From [Clostridium] methylpentosum DSM 5476 (lineage in GTDB: Bacteria > Bacillota > Clostridia > Oscillospirales > Ruminococcaceae): a stretch of 53,804 bases of DNA. Shown in pieces: positions 25,467 through 34,473 of this stretch; within the stretch, counting starts at the first letter, position 1, and each line of letters opens with the position of its first letter. The translations under genes and the position numbers were made by a program. Under the pieces are notes generated by a model that made no database searches, was not told the DNA's origin, and saw nothing but the letters and a program-made list of their open reading frames with translations. The stretch is from contig EQ973338.1 in the NCBI GenBank assembly GCA_000158655.1, positions 4,283 to 58,086 of the forward strand, written 5' to 3'.

Positions 25467-26100
25467 TCCAAATCAATTGGGTTTGCCCCGCAACCGGGGC
25501 AGGCTGCTGGGACCGGTACTCTATATATATTGAAGCCCGGTGCAGTTCAGAACCGCCCTTGCCCAGAAGAAGCGTGCCATGGATCAGACAGGGGCAAGTT
25601 TACGGTTCGATCGGACTCCCCATCGCAGACAGTGAGAATACAAAAAACAGTCTCTGCAGAAATCCATCCGCCTTGCTGACAACATCCCCCATGATCTGCC
25701 GCCATGCCGCTTGACGATGTGTGAACGCAGTGCCACCTTCTTCATGCAGGGGGCCATACTTCAACTGCCCACCCAATGTAATTTTGCTCGAAACCCTGCG
25801 ACATTGTTCAAAGCGGCAGTCCACACACAGCCCTTATTCTGCGCTCAACGTTTTTGAAACGCCAGCCAAAAAATAGAAGAGGTGGTGTACACAGGCCCTA
25901 AAAGGAGCTGTTTGCAGCTCAATCCTCAAGAGGCGCTAAATTTTTGCCATCGCACTCCCCCACGACCGTAAACAGTTGCCCGCATTACCTACAGCTGCTG
26001 CCGAGCAAAGGCCTCTTTGATCGGGTGTTTCCCTGCAAAAAGCCTGACACCAAAGCCCTTTTATCCACCTCCGGTAAAATCAAATTCTTATTTTATACGA
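25467..26100. other. intergenic stretch without a supported gene
   Basis: About 630 bp. Short open frames on both strands lack ribosome sites and family resemblance. No palindromic repeat of the kinds found at 28.4 or 53.5 kb is present. I see nothing firm in it. Confidence 0.4.
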
Positions 26101-26127
26101 AAAAAGCCCGCCAAAAAGGCGGGCGGT
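26101..26127 (-). terminator. rho-independent terminator of the DUF2238-like gene
   Basis: GCCCGCC (26107-26113) and GGCGGGC (26119-26125) form a 7-bp GC stem with an A5 loop, followed on the minus strand by six T. It lies right after the stop of the membrane-protein gene. Confidence 0.9.
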
Positions 26128-26133
26128 CAGATG

Positions 26134-26793
26134 CTATTTTTTCAGATTGCGGTTAAAAAACTCCTCAAAGATTCCCATTAGAAGACCCTTTCTCCCTTTG
26201 AGGTAGTATAGCAGCAGCGGAATGAGAAACAGCAGCGCTCCGATCAGACAGACGATCATATCCTGCATCGTATCGTTCACACCGGTCGTCAGCACATTTT
26301 GGCAGTCGTTGCCGAGCAGGTAGCTCAGGGCGTATTCAATGATTTCCCAAATCACCGCGGTGGAGAGCGCAAAAGTCACGGCATTGAAGGCCGCTGCCCC
26401 GCAATCCGCTTTTTCAATCTGCTTGCGCGGTTTGAGCAGGTAATAGAACACAATGCCCAGCAAACCAAAAAAGACGCCTGAAAGGGTGTGGGCAAACTTG
26501 TCGTAGTAAGGAATCAGGTGATAGGCGTTGAACACCATGCCAATCATAAAGGCGATAAAACAGAACAGATACACTGCAAAGTTCAGCGCGTAAATCGGCT
26601 CAAGCCGGAGCAGCTTGTAGAACAGCGCGGGTAAGAACAAAAACAGGATGGATGCAAATGCGAGCATTACGTAATATGGCGTCGATGCAAAGATGTTGTA
26701 GATTCCTGTCACAATGCCGATGATCGCGTACACTGCGCCAAACCACCGGCTCAAAGTGCGGTAGGTTGATTCCCTTTTACTTAACTGTTTCAA
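26134..26793 (-). CDS. DUF2238-like integral membrane protein
   Basis: 219 residues with about six membrane segments. The polar motifs YYDKFAHTLSG, AVIWEIIEY and GVNDTMQDM fit the DUF2238/YjdF family (membrane proteins of unknown function that carry conserved Asp, His and Glu in the membrane). The start is TTG after GAGGTG. It has its own terminator and is divergent from the DUF2752 gene. Function unknown. Confidence 0.8.
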   Translation of the reverse strand: MKQLSKRESTYRTLSRWFGAVYAIIGIVTGIYNIFASTPYYVMLAFASILFLFLPALFYKLLRLEPIYALNFAVYLFCFIAFMIGMVFNAYHLIPYYDKFAHTLSGVFFGLLGIVFYYLLKPRKQIEKADCGAAAFNAVTFALSTAVIWEIIEYALSYLLGNDCQNVLTTGVNDTMQDMIVCLIGALLFLIPLLLYYLKGRKGLLMGIFEEFFNRNLKK

Positions 26794-26830
26794 ACAAACA
26801 CCTCAAATTCTAACCTTTGGAGGGATGTAT

Positions 26831-27264
26831 TTGCGTAAATTATGGCTGACCCAAAGGGGCAACCAAATCCTCGCCGCTGTGTTCTGGACGGTTGTAGTTG
26901 GCGGGTGGACACTGCTCCACACATTTCATTTTTCCCCACTGGGCGCATTTGGCCTTGCGGACGGATGCGTCATTAAACAGGCAACCGGATTTTCCTGCTG
27001 GTCCTGCGGACTGACCCGGATGCTCGACAGTTTGATCCGGCTGGATGTCGTTGCCGCGTTCCGCTACAACCCGTATTTTTTTGTGATCACAGCGATTTTC
27101 TCTGTTATGCGGTGTGCTTTACCCTCAATGCGCTGCGCAGAGGATACACAGGACCGTTGTTCCCAAGGCCGCACATCTGGTACGCAGTTTTGTTTGTCAT
27201 CACCCTGCTCACCTTTACTGTCTTGCGCAACACGCCGTTTTATCTTTCCTTTTTTTACGTATAA
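26831..27264 (+). pseudogene. DUF2752 membrane protein gene with a frameshift
   Basis: The N-terminal part (to about 27100) is a DUF2752 protein: a membrane helix, then GFSCWSCGLTRMLDSLIRLDVVAAF and RYNPYFFVITAIF. After that the reading frame turns into Cys/Arg-rich nonsense, while the -1 frame continues plausibly as YAVCFTLNALRRGY, a hydrophobic helix VLFVITLLTFTVL and RNTPFYLSFFYV before a stop at 27264. A one-base loss near 27100 explains this, either real or a sequencing error. The shifted frame left as it stands would end at 27277. The start is TTG seven nucleotides after GGAGG. Confidence 0.72.
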
Positions 27265-27614
27265 TAATACCCGCTGAACACCGTGGTGTCGTTCAATCCA
27301 TAAATGGCGAGACAGACAAATACGATGATCATCACAATCGACAGGATAAACCCGACTGCACAGGTGACAATTCCCGCAGTTCCAACCCCTGTTTTCACCT
27401 GACGGTTGCCGATTACGCCGAGGACCAGTCCGATTAAGGCCCCGATGATCGAAATCCAGGAAAACATACAGCAGGTGATCAAAAGCAGCGAATCCGAGAT
27501 AATGCCGAGCACAAGGGAAGCCACTGACAGCGGATTTGGAGAGGGTTTGGGCTGGTAACCTCCACCGGGATACTCGTAACCGTTGTATTGGTATGGGGGT
27601 TGATAGTAGTCCAT
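27255..27614 (-). CDS. DUF4190-like small membrane protein
   Basis: 119 residues: a Tyr/Pro/Gly-rich cytosolic N-terminus (MDYYQPPYQYNGYEYPGGG), then two long hydrophobic segments: SVASLVLGIISDSLLL and a stretch through ISIIGALIGLVLGVIGNRQV, and GIVTCAVGFILSIVMIIVFV. This is the layout of DUF4190 proteins, function unknown. GGGAGG lies six nucleotides before the ATG. It converges with and slightly overlaps the DUF2752 gene. Confidence 0.8.
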   Translation of the reverse strand: MDYYQPPYQYNGYEYPGGGYQPKPSPNPLSVASLVLGIISDSLLLITCCMFSWISIIGALIGLVLGVIGNRQVKTGVGTAGIVTCAVGFILSIVMIIVFVCLAIYGLNDTTVFSGYYYT

Positions 27615-27747
27615 AAGCTGCCTCCCTATTCTGCACATTACAAAAAATAAGCCGCACTGGGGCGACTCGAGCTGTTCAATATGAACCCTATTATACCGGA
27701 AATTGCATCATCCGTCAACCCAAAGGCAAACCCTTCCTTTATTTTAC

Positions 27748-28465
27748 TCAGCTCCCAACTAATTGATGCGATCCTTTACCACCCGGTATTTCCGATGTGG
27801 AGAAGCGCACAAATCCAGAAATGCACCGGATCCGCCCCGCCCTCTCCCATTCTGCGGGTGTTACAAAGGGTATGCTGCGGTTGTGCAATTCTGCTGTGAC
27901 CCGGCGGTAATCGTATCGACCTTTGTTCTCATGGTAGATGGCTGTGATCTCTGCCCTGGCAGTTTCATCTCTGTCTGTGCGTTCCATCCTCTTAGATGGT
28001 AGTAGAAGATTGCGGGGAGTAATTGAGCGATTGAAAAAAGAATTTTTAGAAAATGTCTTTGTCTCAGCTTTTGGACTATCTGCGTTTTCTGCGCTGGCAT
28101 CGCTCCTCTTGCAAAATTAAGGACCGCAAGTTTTTTCGGTATTCGTTCTCTGTATGTAGACGCTGCACTTCGGTCAACAGATCTTCTGTCTCTTTCGAAA
28201 ATGCAGTTGGACGGCCTTTTCCGCCACGGCTCCGATGCTCGATAGATCAAATAATACCATCCCCGTTTTGCCACATCTTTATGATCTGGTATTTCAAACC
28301 GTCTGGCGGCTTCACGATAGCTGAGTTTCTCTCACATCATGGTCTCTACGGCCCTCTACTTAAACTCCCCTGTGTATCTCTTGTTTGGTATTCCTCTTGG
28401 CATAATAAAAGCACCCCATTAGGTAGACAAGTATAATATACTTGTCTACCTAATGGGGTGCAGTT
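27748..28465 (-). mobile_element. decayed IS3-family (IS150 group) insertion sequence
   Basis: Reading on the minus strand from 28403, orfA begins MPRGIPNKRYTGEFK then hits TAG, continues RAVETMM, TGA, EKLSYREAARRFEIPDHKD, a helix-turn-helix typical of IS3 orfA. A frameshift later gives EDLLTEVQRLHTENEYRKN. OrfB follows with VQKLRQRHFLKILFSIAQLL and ITAIYHENKGRYDYRRVTAE, and is cut off long before the DDE core. The left inverted repeat begins TGAACTGCACCCC at 28465, matching the IS150-group pattern. At least two stops, one frameshift and a 3' truncation make it inactive. Confidence 0.88.
28411..28461. repeat. perfect 24-bp inverted repeat at the IS3 left end
   Basis: Bases 28411-28434 and 28438-28461 are exact reverse complements (GCACCCCATTAGGTAGACAAGTAT) around AAT. 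The outer arm is the IS left terminal repeat; the inner arm lies just before orfA. Transcribed from outside, it would fold into a hairpin over the transposase leader. A diverged copy stands alone at 53515-53578. Confidence 0.92.
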
Positions 28466-28514
28466 CATACCGGTGGGAGTTTGTTTTTTATATCTTCCTT
28501 AATCGGGCAACAGC

Positions 28515-29978
28515 TTACTGCGGTCTGTGGGGATTCGCCTTGCCGAGCTCCTGCCGTTCAAAGTTCTTGGTGATGTTCTCTTTCTTGTTGTCGTTGCGGA
28601 ATTTTTCAAACAGCCTTCTCGACTTGTTGAGCTCCATCAGCGTTGCCGGGCCGGCAATACAACCGCCCTCGCAGTACATACCCTCGACAAAGTCTTCTTT
28701 CAGGCGACCCACTTTGAACATGGTGAGCGTCTTTTTGCACTCGGCTGCACCGCTGCACTTGGTGATTTCGATGGTGTCCTCGATCTCCCGCTCGCGCAGC
28801 ACTTCGCCGACTGCCTGGGAGACGCCGCCTGACATAGCAAAGCCTTTGCCGTAACGGGTTGCCTTGTCATCGTAGGGGATAACATCCTCGAATTTGATCT
28901 CTTTCGCCGCGAGCATCGCGTTGAGCTCCTCAAAGGTGAGGGCGAATTCGATCTCATCCTGATACAGGTGAACAACTTCGTTTTTCTTGGCAATACAAGG
29001 CCCGATGAACACGACCATCGCGTCGGGTTCGTTCGCTTTTATGTAGCGTTCGATCGCAACCATCGGAGAGACGGTGGTCGAGACGTTTTCCGAAAGCTCT
29101 GGGTAGTGCTTGTTGATAAGATTGACAAATGCGGGACAACAAGAGGAAGTCATCTTTTTGCCTTCCTGTGTCCGCTCAACCAGTTCCTGAGCCTCGTTGT
29201 AGGCGACGATGTCCGCGCCGAGTGCTACCTCGTACACACCGTCAAAGCCGAGCTTTTTGATGGCGGCCTTAATCTCAGGCAGGCGGACATCCCCAAACTG
29301 CCCTTCGATTGCAGGGGCAACCATTGCATAGATCTTGCGCTCCTTGTTGTTGAGCACCTTGATCACATCAGTCATCATCGACAGGTCGGAAATCGCCCCG
29401 AACGGACAGCCGGTGACGCAGGAACCGCAGTTGATGCATTTGTTCGGGTCGATCGTCGCCACGTCGTTTTCATCCATGCTGATGGCGCCGACCGCACAGG
29501 AATTTTTACAGGGGCGCTCGATGTCGACAATTGCGTTGTAGGGGCAGGCCGCAACGCACTTGCCGCACTCGCGGCATTTCTTTTTATCGATAACCGCGTG
29601 ACCGTCGGAAGTGGAAATGGCTCCGAACGGACATGCCTTAATGCATTTTTTCGCAAGACAGCCGCGGCAGTTCTGCGTCACGGTGATTTTGGTGATCGGA
29701 CAGCCTTCGCACGCGCTCGAAATGACATAGACAATCTGATCACTGTCCACGTTCTCCTGATCGGTATCGTGCGGGAGCTTTCCCATAGCCATTTTGACCC
29801 TCTGGCGGATAATCGCACGCTCGCGGTAGACACAGCATCTAAAATTCGGCTTACCGCCTTTGATCATCTCATATGGGATGTCAAACCAGCTTGTCTCCAA
29901 GTCCCCTTTAAAGGCGTGCCGGGCCGTTTCATAGAGCACCTGGCTTTTAATTTCAACAATATCGTTCAGTTCTTGCAT
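28515..29978 (-). CDS. [FeFe]-hydrogenase, monomeric group B-like
   Basis: 487 residues. Several ferredoxin-type [4Fe-4S] motifs run from about 90 to 200 (CRGCLAKKCIKACP, CRECGKCVAACP, CINCGSCVTGCP). The H-cluster domain follows, with L1 TSSCCPAF, L2 GPCIAKKNE and L3 YCEGGCIAGP. The TSCCP form of L1 and the ferredoxin layout are typical of group B enzymes, whose role (H2 production from ferredoxin or sensing) is poorly known. The start is the ATG eight nucleotides after AAGGA. Single gene with its own promoter. Confidence 0.9.
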   Translation of the reverse strand: MQELNDIVEIKSQVLYETARHAFKGDLETSWFDIPYEMIKGGKPNFRCCVYRERAIIRQRVKMAMGKLPHDTDQENVDSDQIVYVISSACEGCPITKITVTQNCRGCLAKKCIKACPFGAISTSDGHAVIDKKKCRECGKCVAACPYNAIVDIERPCKNSCAVGAISMDENDVATIDPNKCINCGSCVTGCPFGAISDLSMMTDVIKVLNNKERKIYAMVAPAIEGQFGDVRLPEIKAAIKKLGFDGVYEVALGADIVAYNEAQELVERTQEGKKMTSSCCPAFVNLINKHYPELSENVSTTVSPMVAIERYIKANEPDAMVVFIGPCIAKKNEVVHLYQDEIEFALTFEELNAMLAAKEIKFEDVIPYDDKATRYGKGFAMSGGVSQAVGEVLREREIEDTIEITKCSGAAECKKTLTMFKVGRLKEDFVEGMYCEGGCIAGPATLMELNKSRRLFEKFRNDNKKENITKNFERQELGKANPHRPQ

Positions 29979-30022
29979 AGCCACCATCCTTCTGTATTAT
30001 CCGGTGTATTTCGTCCTTAAAG

Positions 30023-30051
30023 ATTATAGTATAAATAGGTCGAAAAAGCAA
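30023..30051 (-). promoter_or_regulatory. sigma-A promoter of the [FeFe]-hydrogenase gene
   Basis: Minus strand: TTGCTT (30051-30046), 17-nt spacer, TATAAT (30028-30023), about 45 nt before the start codon. Confidence 0.75.
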
Positions 30052-30111
30052 TGCATAATCCCACCAATTAACAGCAGGGGATGCTGAAAAAGTTAGCCAA
30101 ATCTTTCAGGA

Positions 30112-31485
30112 TTAACCAACCATGATTTTTCCCTCAGGGCGGGTGGTATCTCTGCCGCGGATGCCGTACCGCACCGTCATGGTGAGGATGAAGGAGATCG
30201 GCCCTACTCTGCCGATGTACATCAGTAGAATCAGCAGCGCCTGGGAGGCGGCGGTGAGATCCCCCGACCCAATGGCTGAGACTCCGGTGGTGCTGAACGC
30301 AGATACCGCTTCAAACGCGAGGTTGAGCAACGGAAGATCCGGCTCAAAGATGGCGAGCATGACGATCGCCACCACAAGCAACAGGAAGGAAGCGGAGACA
30401 AGGGCAATCGACTTGTAAACAGTGGACTTGTCTACCCTGCGCTGAAAGATAATCGTGTCATCGTAGCCCTTGACCACGCTGTATACCGTCATAATCAACA
30501 CCATCACAGTCGAGGTCTTGACGCCGCCGCCGGTGGAACCGGGGGATGCGCCAATAAACATGAGCAGGATGGTAAACAGTCTTGTCAGATCGGTGGACTG
30601 GGCGTAATCGATGACGTTGAATCCGGCGGTACGGGGGGTCACCGAACTGAAGAGCGAGGCGAGCAGCTGTTTGTCAAACGGCTGGCCGTTCAGAGTGTGG
30701 TCGTGTTCAAGCAAAAAGATGATGATGGTGCCCCCAACGATCAGCCCGGCTGTGGTGATCAGGACAATCTTGGAGTGCAGCATCAGGCTGTGCACCCGCT
30801 TCCACCGCTTGCGAGAGGTGAGCACGTCGTTAAACACAATGAAACCGAGGCCGCCGCAGATGATCAGACCGCAGACGGTGAGCATAATCACCCAGTCCCC
30901 GGTAAACGTCGTCATACTGGTGTAGGGGCTGATAAAGCCGAGAATGTCAAATCCTGCATTGCAGTAGGCGGAAACTGCGGTAAACACCGAAATAAAAATG
31001 CCCCGCGCCCCAAACATGGGAATAAACCGGGTCGAGAGAATCAGTGCCCCCACCGCCTCGGAGATAAACGTCACCTTGATGATGAGCCGCAGCATTTGCT
31101 GAATGCCGACGACGTTGCCAAAATTCATGTGCTCCCCGGCCAGGCGCAGGTCGCGCAGGCCGAGCTTTCCCCGCACCCGCATGGTAAAGAAGGTGGTGAA
31201 ACTCACAAGACCGAGTCCGCCGAGCTGAATGAGCATCAAAATGACAGACTGCCCAAAGACCGTCCAGTGGGTAAACGTATCGTAAATAATCAGCCCGGTG
31301 ACACAGGTCGCAGAGGTCGCGGTAAATAAAGCATGCAACAGCGGGGTAAATTCCCCTGTCTTTGACGAGATCGGCAGGGTGAGCAGCAGCGCCCCTCCGA
31401 TGATAATTGCCAAAAAGCTAAAACAGATCACCCGAACCGGCGCGGTGGCATGCCGCGCCCGCCTGTGCTCAGCTAGATCAACCAA
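30112..31485 (-). CDS. TrkH/KtrB-family potassium channel subunit
   Basis: 457 residues, about ten membrane helices in four M1-P-M2 repeats. Selectivity-filter loops with central glycines are visible, such as TSATCVTGLIIYDT, AYCNAGFDI, TPRTAGFNV and STTGVSAIGSG, and GASPGSTGGGVKTST forms the gating region. It imports K+ (or Na+/K+) together with a cytosolic RCK subunit (TrkA/KtrA), which is not encoded nearby. Length and the missing N-terminal extra helices favour KtrB over TrkH. Own promoter upstream. Confidence 0.9.
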   Translation of the reverse strand: MVDLAEHRRARHATAPVRVICFSFLAIIIGGALLLTLPISSKTGEFTPLLHALFTATSATCVTGLIIYDTFTHWTVFGQSVILMLIQLGGLGLVSFTTFFTMRVRGKLGLRDLRLAGEHMNFGNVVGIQQMLRLIIKVTFISEAVGALILSTRFIPMFGARGIFISVFTAVSAYCNAGFDILGFISPYTSMTTFTGDWVIMLTVCGLIICGGLGFIVFNDVLTSRKRWKRVHSLMLHSKIVLITTAGLIVGGTIIIFLLEHDHTLNGQPFDKQLLASLFSSVTPRTAGFNVIDYAQSTDLTRLFTILLMFIGASPGSTGGGVKTSTVMVLIMTVYSVVKGYDDTIIFQRRVDKSTVYKSIALVSASFLLLVVAIVMLAIFEPDLPLLNLAFEAVSAFSTTGVSAIGSGDLTAASQALLILLMYIGRVGPISFILTMTVRYGIRGRDTTRPEGKIMVG

Positions 31486-31608
31486 CTCAGTTCACTCCAA
31501 TTTCATGTATCACACCGGCCGGTTTACTGCGTCCAGAACAGTTTTTCCCCTCAGAGCCGGTGTAAAGATTTGATTCATTTTTTGCTTTTGCTGTGAAGAT
31601 TGTATTAA

Positions 31609-31637
31609 AGTATAGCACATATAGGATAAGAACTCAA
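31609..31637 (-). promoter_or_regulatory. sigma-A promoter of the TrkH/KtrB gene
   Basis: Minus strand: TTGAGT (31637-31632), 17-nt spacer, TATACT (31614-31609). It leaves a leader of about 120 nt with a GC-rich pairing (ACACCGG/CCGGTGT), which I could not match to a known riboswitch. Confidence 0.6.
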
Positions 31638-31984
31638 CTGGTTCTATGGCAAACCTTGAATTTGAGCGAGAACTGTGTCACTGAACAGTTTTTCATATTA
31701 TATCATCGTTAATTCTGTTCATTTAAACTATTTTTCTGCATAACTTTTAAATTGATTCGTTAGATCTCCTGTCCGTTTTCTCCCAGGAAGAGAGAATCTA
31801 TTCTCATGCAAACCTTGCAGGCTGATCTGTTCTCCCTTTCGTCTTGAGGTGTTCTCTCCAGCAGAGCCAAAAGTTCCACATTACTTATACTGCCACAAAA
31901 TCACCCATTCAACCTGTGTGTGAAACAAACCCAGTGGGAAGCTGGTTCCCCTTTTGCCGTCCTCATGAAAGCGGCAAATATCGA
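31638..31984. other. intergenic stretch without a supported gene
   Basis: AT-rich DNA between the KtrB promoter and the IS200-type remnant. No ribosome-site-supported frame or clear hairpin terminator was found. I see nothing firm in it. Confidence 0.4.
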
Positions 31985-31997
31985 TGCACCAAATAAA

Positions 31998-32510
31998 TAT
32001 CCTCCGACTTTACCAGGGGTATTTCATATGCGGACAAAGCCCTATTATAAACTAGCGGCAGGTGTCACGTCATGTTAATACGATCTAGCAGCTGGAAAAG
32101 AATTGTTTCTTGCTGCTCGTAAACGAGCTTTTTAGAAGTCTGCCATTCTCAACTGTTCTCCAGCCTTGTTTTCTTCCTGCTGTTTTTGTATATACTCCTG
32201 TATCTTTTTTGCATTCTTTTCTGCCGCATCCACGTATACCCTCTGCACTAAACTCCCTATCTCCATATGCTACCAGATACTTTTCGCAAATCATCAGACT
32301 GCTCTTTTCTTTGAGGTATCCCACCAAACTGGATATCTCAACTTTTGACGTTATCTCCTCGAGCGTATGAATATGATCGGAACATACTTCGACGATTTTT
32401 ATTTTTTCCACTCACAAAAAGTTCTCAGTATTTTCTGCTTCCCGTCTCTTTTCTTTCGTGAGAACACGATATGGTATTTGCACCCCCATTTTGTATACCC
32501 TAAGGGGCTT
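31998..32510 (-). mobile_element. decayed IS200/IS605-type element with tnpA pseudogene
   Basis: Three minus-strand frames together rebuild a Y1 transposase: YTKWGCKYHIVF (from about 32497), then KIVEVCSDHIH with the HUH-type His pair, LVGYLKEKSSLMICEKY, then YVDAAEKNAKKIQEYIQKQQ and a stop at 32132. At least two frameshifts separate them, and the catalytic-Tyr part is degraded. The right-end sequence (ATTTCATATGCGGACAAAGCCCTAT, about 32020-32046) matches that of the copy at 53.6 kb. Inactive remnant. Confidence 0.85.
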
Positions 32511-32663
32511 GTAATTGACTGTTTGTGTCGTTACCACCTCCTTTTGTTGTTCCTTACAGCTGCCAGACCGCAAGCCTGTTTTTCAACAAAAGGTGTTCTT
32601 TTTTATCATCGGCATAAGCCTTCTTTTGTACCTCGTACACAACGCATGGTTTTCTGCATACAA

Positions 32664-32695
32664 CAATGGGGGAAGGATAATCCCTTCCCCCATTG
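32664..32695 (-). terminator. hairpin terminator of the Ior/PaaK operon
   Basis: CAATGGGGGAAGG (32664-32676) pairs with CCTTCCCCCATTG (32683-32695), a 13-bp stem just after the ACT-protein stop. The minus-strand tail is only moderately T-rich (TTGTATGC), so strength is uncertain. Confidence 0.7.
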
Positions 32696-32705
32696 GAGTC
32701 GTATC

Positions 32706-33137
32706 TTACATATTGTAGACGTCGTCGGTGGTGAGGATGGTCGCTCCGCTCTGGTTGAGCGCCTTGATCCCCGCATCGAGGTCGTCGAGCTTCATAATGA
32801 CATAGGCAGTGCCCTGGTGGTTGCCGGTGAAGGCGTACATGTACTCCACCTGGATGTTATTTTCCGCGAGAACCTTGATCGCCTTGGAGAACTGGCCAGG
32901 ATCATCCTTGAGCCCGACGGCGATGACATCGGTGAGCGCGACGGTGTGACCCGCTGCCCGCAGAACTTTTTCCGCTTCATCCGGTTTGTCGACAATGACG
33001 CGGAGAATGCCAAAGTCGCTTGTGTCGGCAAGCGAGACGGCGCGCAGGTCGATGCCCGCCTGGGCGATCAGCTCGGTGATTTCCACCAGGCGACCCCGTT
33101 TGTTTTCGAGAAAAACAGAAAGTTGCTTGATAAACAT
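32706..33137 (-). CDS. tandem ACT-domain protein
   Basis: 143 residues, two ACT domains (about 3-68 and 71-140; FLENKRGRLVEITELIAQAG is the first ligand-type loop). ACT domains bind amino acids and regulate. Proteins like this commonly sit beside PaaK-like ligase and Ior genes in anaerobes, so it may sense an aromatic or branched amino acid. The start is the ATG after GGAGGGG. Last gene of the operon, 13 nt after the ligase gene. Confidence 0.88.
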   Translation of the reverse strand: MFIKQLSVFLENKRGRLVEITELIAQAGIDLRAVSLADTSDFGILRVIVDKPDEAEKVLRAAGHTVALTDVIAVGLKDDPGQFSKAIKVLAENNIQVEYMYAFTGNHQGTAYVIMKLDDLDAGIKALNQSGATILTTDDVYNM

Positions 33138-33150
33138 AAATACCCCTCCT

Positions 33151-34461
33151 CTATTCGTGCAGCTTGCGATTGTCAATGACGCGCTTTGCCTTGCCCTCGC
33201 TGCGTGCGATCGTCTTGGGCTCGACCAGCCGGACCTTGGCGGAAATGTTGAGGGTTGCGCGCAGCGCTTCCTTGATTTCCTGCTCAAACTGCTCCAGGTT
33301 GCGCACGGTGTCAGAGAACATCTGCTGGTTGATCTCGACCTGAACCTCCATTTTGTCCATGTTGTTGACTCGGTCCACAACGATAAGGTAGTTGGGGGAG
33401 GTCATTTTGAGGTCGAGCAACACCTTTTCAATCTGGGATGGGAAGACGTTGACACCGCGCACAATGAGCATGTCGTCGGTGCGTCCGGCGGGCTTGGTCA
33501 TCTTGACAAGCGTCCGGCCGCAGGAGCATTTCTCCCGGGTGAGCGTCGCGATGTCGCGGGTGCGGTAGCGGATGAGCGGCATCGCCTCTTTCTGGATGCA
33601 GGTGAACACCAGCTCGCCCGGAGTGCCCTCGGGAAGGACTTCCCCAGTGTCCGGATCGATGATCTCCGCGATGAAGTGGTCTTCGTTGATGTGCAGGCCG
33701 TTTTGTTCGCAGCAGTCAAACGCCACGCCAGGGCCGAGCACTTCGCACAGGCCGTAGATGTCCTGCGCCTTGATGCCGAGCAGCCGCTCGATCTCTCTGC
33801 GCATCTGAGGCGTCCAGGGCTCTGCGCCGAAGACGCCGCCCCGCAGCTTGATATCGTCACCGGTCAAGCCCATCTCATGCAGTGTCTCGCCAATGTACAT
33901 CGCATAGGACGGAGTGCAGCAGAGATAATCCGACTGTAAATCGCGCAGGATGTCAATTTGGCGCTTGGTGTTGCCGGAGGAAACCGGAATAACGGTGGCG
34001 CCGAGCTTTTCCGCACCGTAGTGCAGACCCATACCGCCGGTGAACAGGCCGTAACCGTAAGAGACGTGAATCACGTCGTCCGAGGTCGCGCCGGCTGCAG
34101 TCAGAGCGCGCGCAACGCACTCTGCCCAGCTGTCCACATCCTTTTGTGTGTAGCCGACCACTGTGGCCTTTCCAGTCGTGCCCGAAGTCGCCTGTATGCG
34201 GGACACCTGAGTGCGGGGCACGGCAAGCATACCGTAGGGATAGTTGTCCCGCAGATCCTGCTTGTAAGTAAACGGCAGTTTATGCAGGTCTTCGATTGAC
34301 TTGATGTCCTCTGGTTTGACCCCGAGTTCATCCATCCGCTCTTTGTAAAGCGGAATGTTGTTGTAGCAGCTTGCAACCATTTGAATGAATTTTTCATTTT
34401 GAATGGCGACCATGGTTTCGCGGTCAGCGCATTCAATGGCCGGGTTGAAATACTTGCCCAT
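33151..34461 (-). CDS. phenylacetate-CoA ligase-like enzyme 1
   Basis: 436 residues, PaaK family of adenylate-forming enzymes. Motifs: ATSGTTGKATVVGYT (ATP loop), YGLFTGGMGLHYG, YGLCEVLGPGVA, RYRTRDI, the RTDDMLIVRGVNVFPSQIE hinge and a C-terminal lysine in GKAKRVIDNR. It links aryl acids to CoA, or runs in reverse to conserve energy. It lies 12 nt after iorB. Substrate inferred from context: arylacetyl-CoA made by Ior from aromatic amino acids. About half identical by eye to the second copy at 37-38 kb. Confidence 0.9.
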   Translation of the reverse strand: MGKYFNPAIECADRETMVAIQNEKFIQMVASCYNNIPLYKERMDELGVKPEDIKSIEDLHKLPFTYKQDLRDNYPYGMLAVPRTQVSRIQATSGTTGKATVVGYTQKDVDSWAECVARALTAAGATSDDVIHVSYGYGLFTGGMGLHYGAEKLGATVIPVSSGNTKRQIDILRDLQSDYLCCTPSYAMYIGETLHEMGLTGDDIKLRGGVFGAEPWTPQMRREIERLLGIKAQDIYGLCEVLGPGVAFDCCEQNGLHINEDHFIAEIIDPDTGEVLPEGTPGELVFTCIQKEAMPLIRYRTRDIATLTREKCSCGRTLVKMTKPAGRTDDMLIVRGVNVFPSQIEKVLLDLKMTSPNYLIVVDRVNNMDKMEVQVEINQQMFSDTVRNLEQFEQEIKEALRATLNISAKVRLVEPKTIARSEGKAKRVIDNRKLHE

Positions 34462-34473
34462 GGGGATCTCCTC

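Noticed and set aside
25600-25824. Minus-strand open frame of 74 codons after the M23 gene
   Set aside because: No start signal and no recognisable motif; the flanks are equally featureless.
28411-28461. Ordinary rho-independent terminator
   Set aside because: The palindrome is AT/GC mixed, has no U-tract and matches an IS3 terminal repeat.
31486-31640. ydaO/c-di-AMP riboswitch ahead of the KtrB gene
   Set aside because: The leader is expected to hold one in many Firmicutes, but I could not match the conserved core; only a simple pairing is visible.
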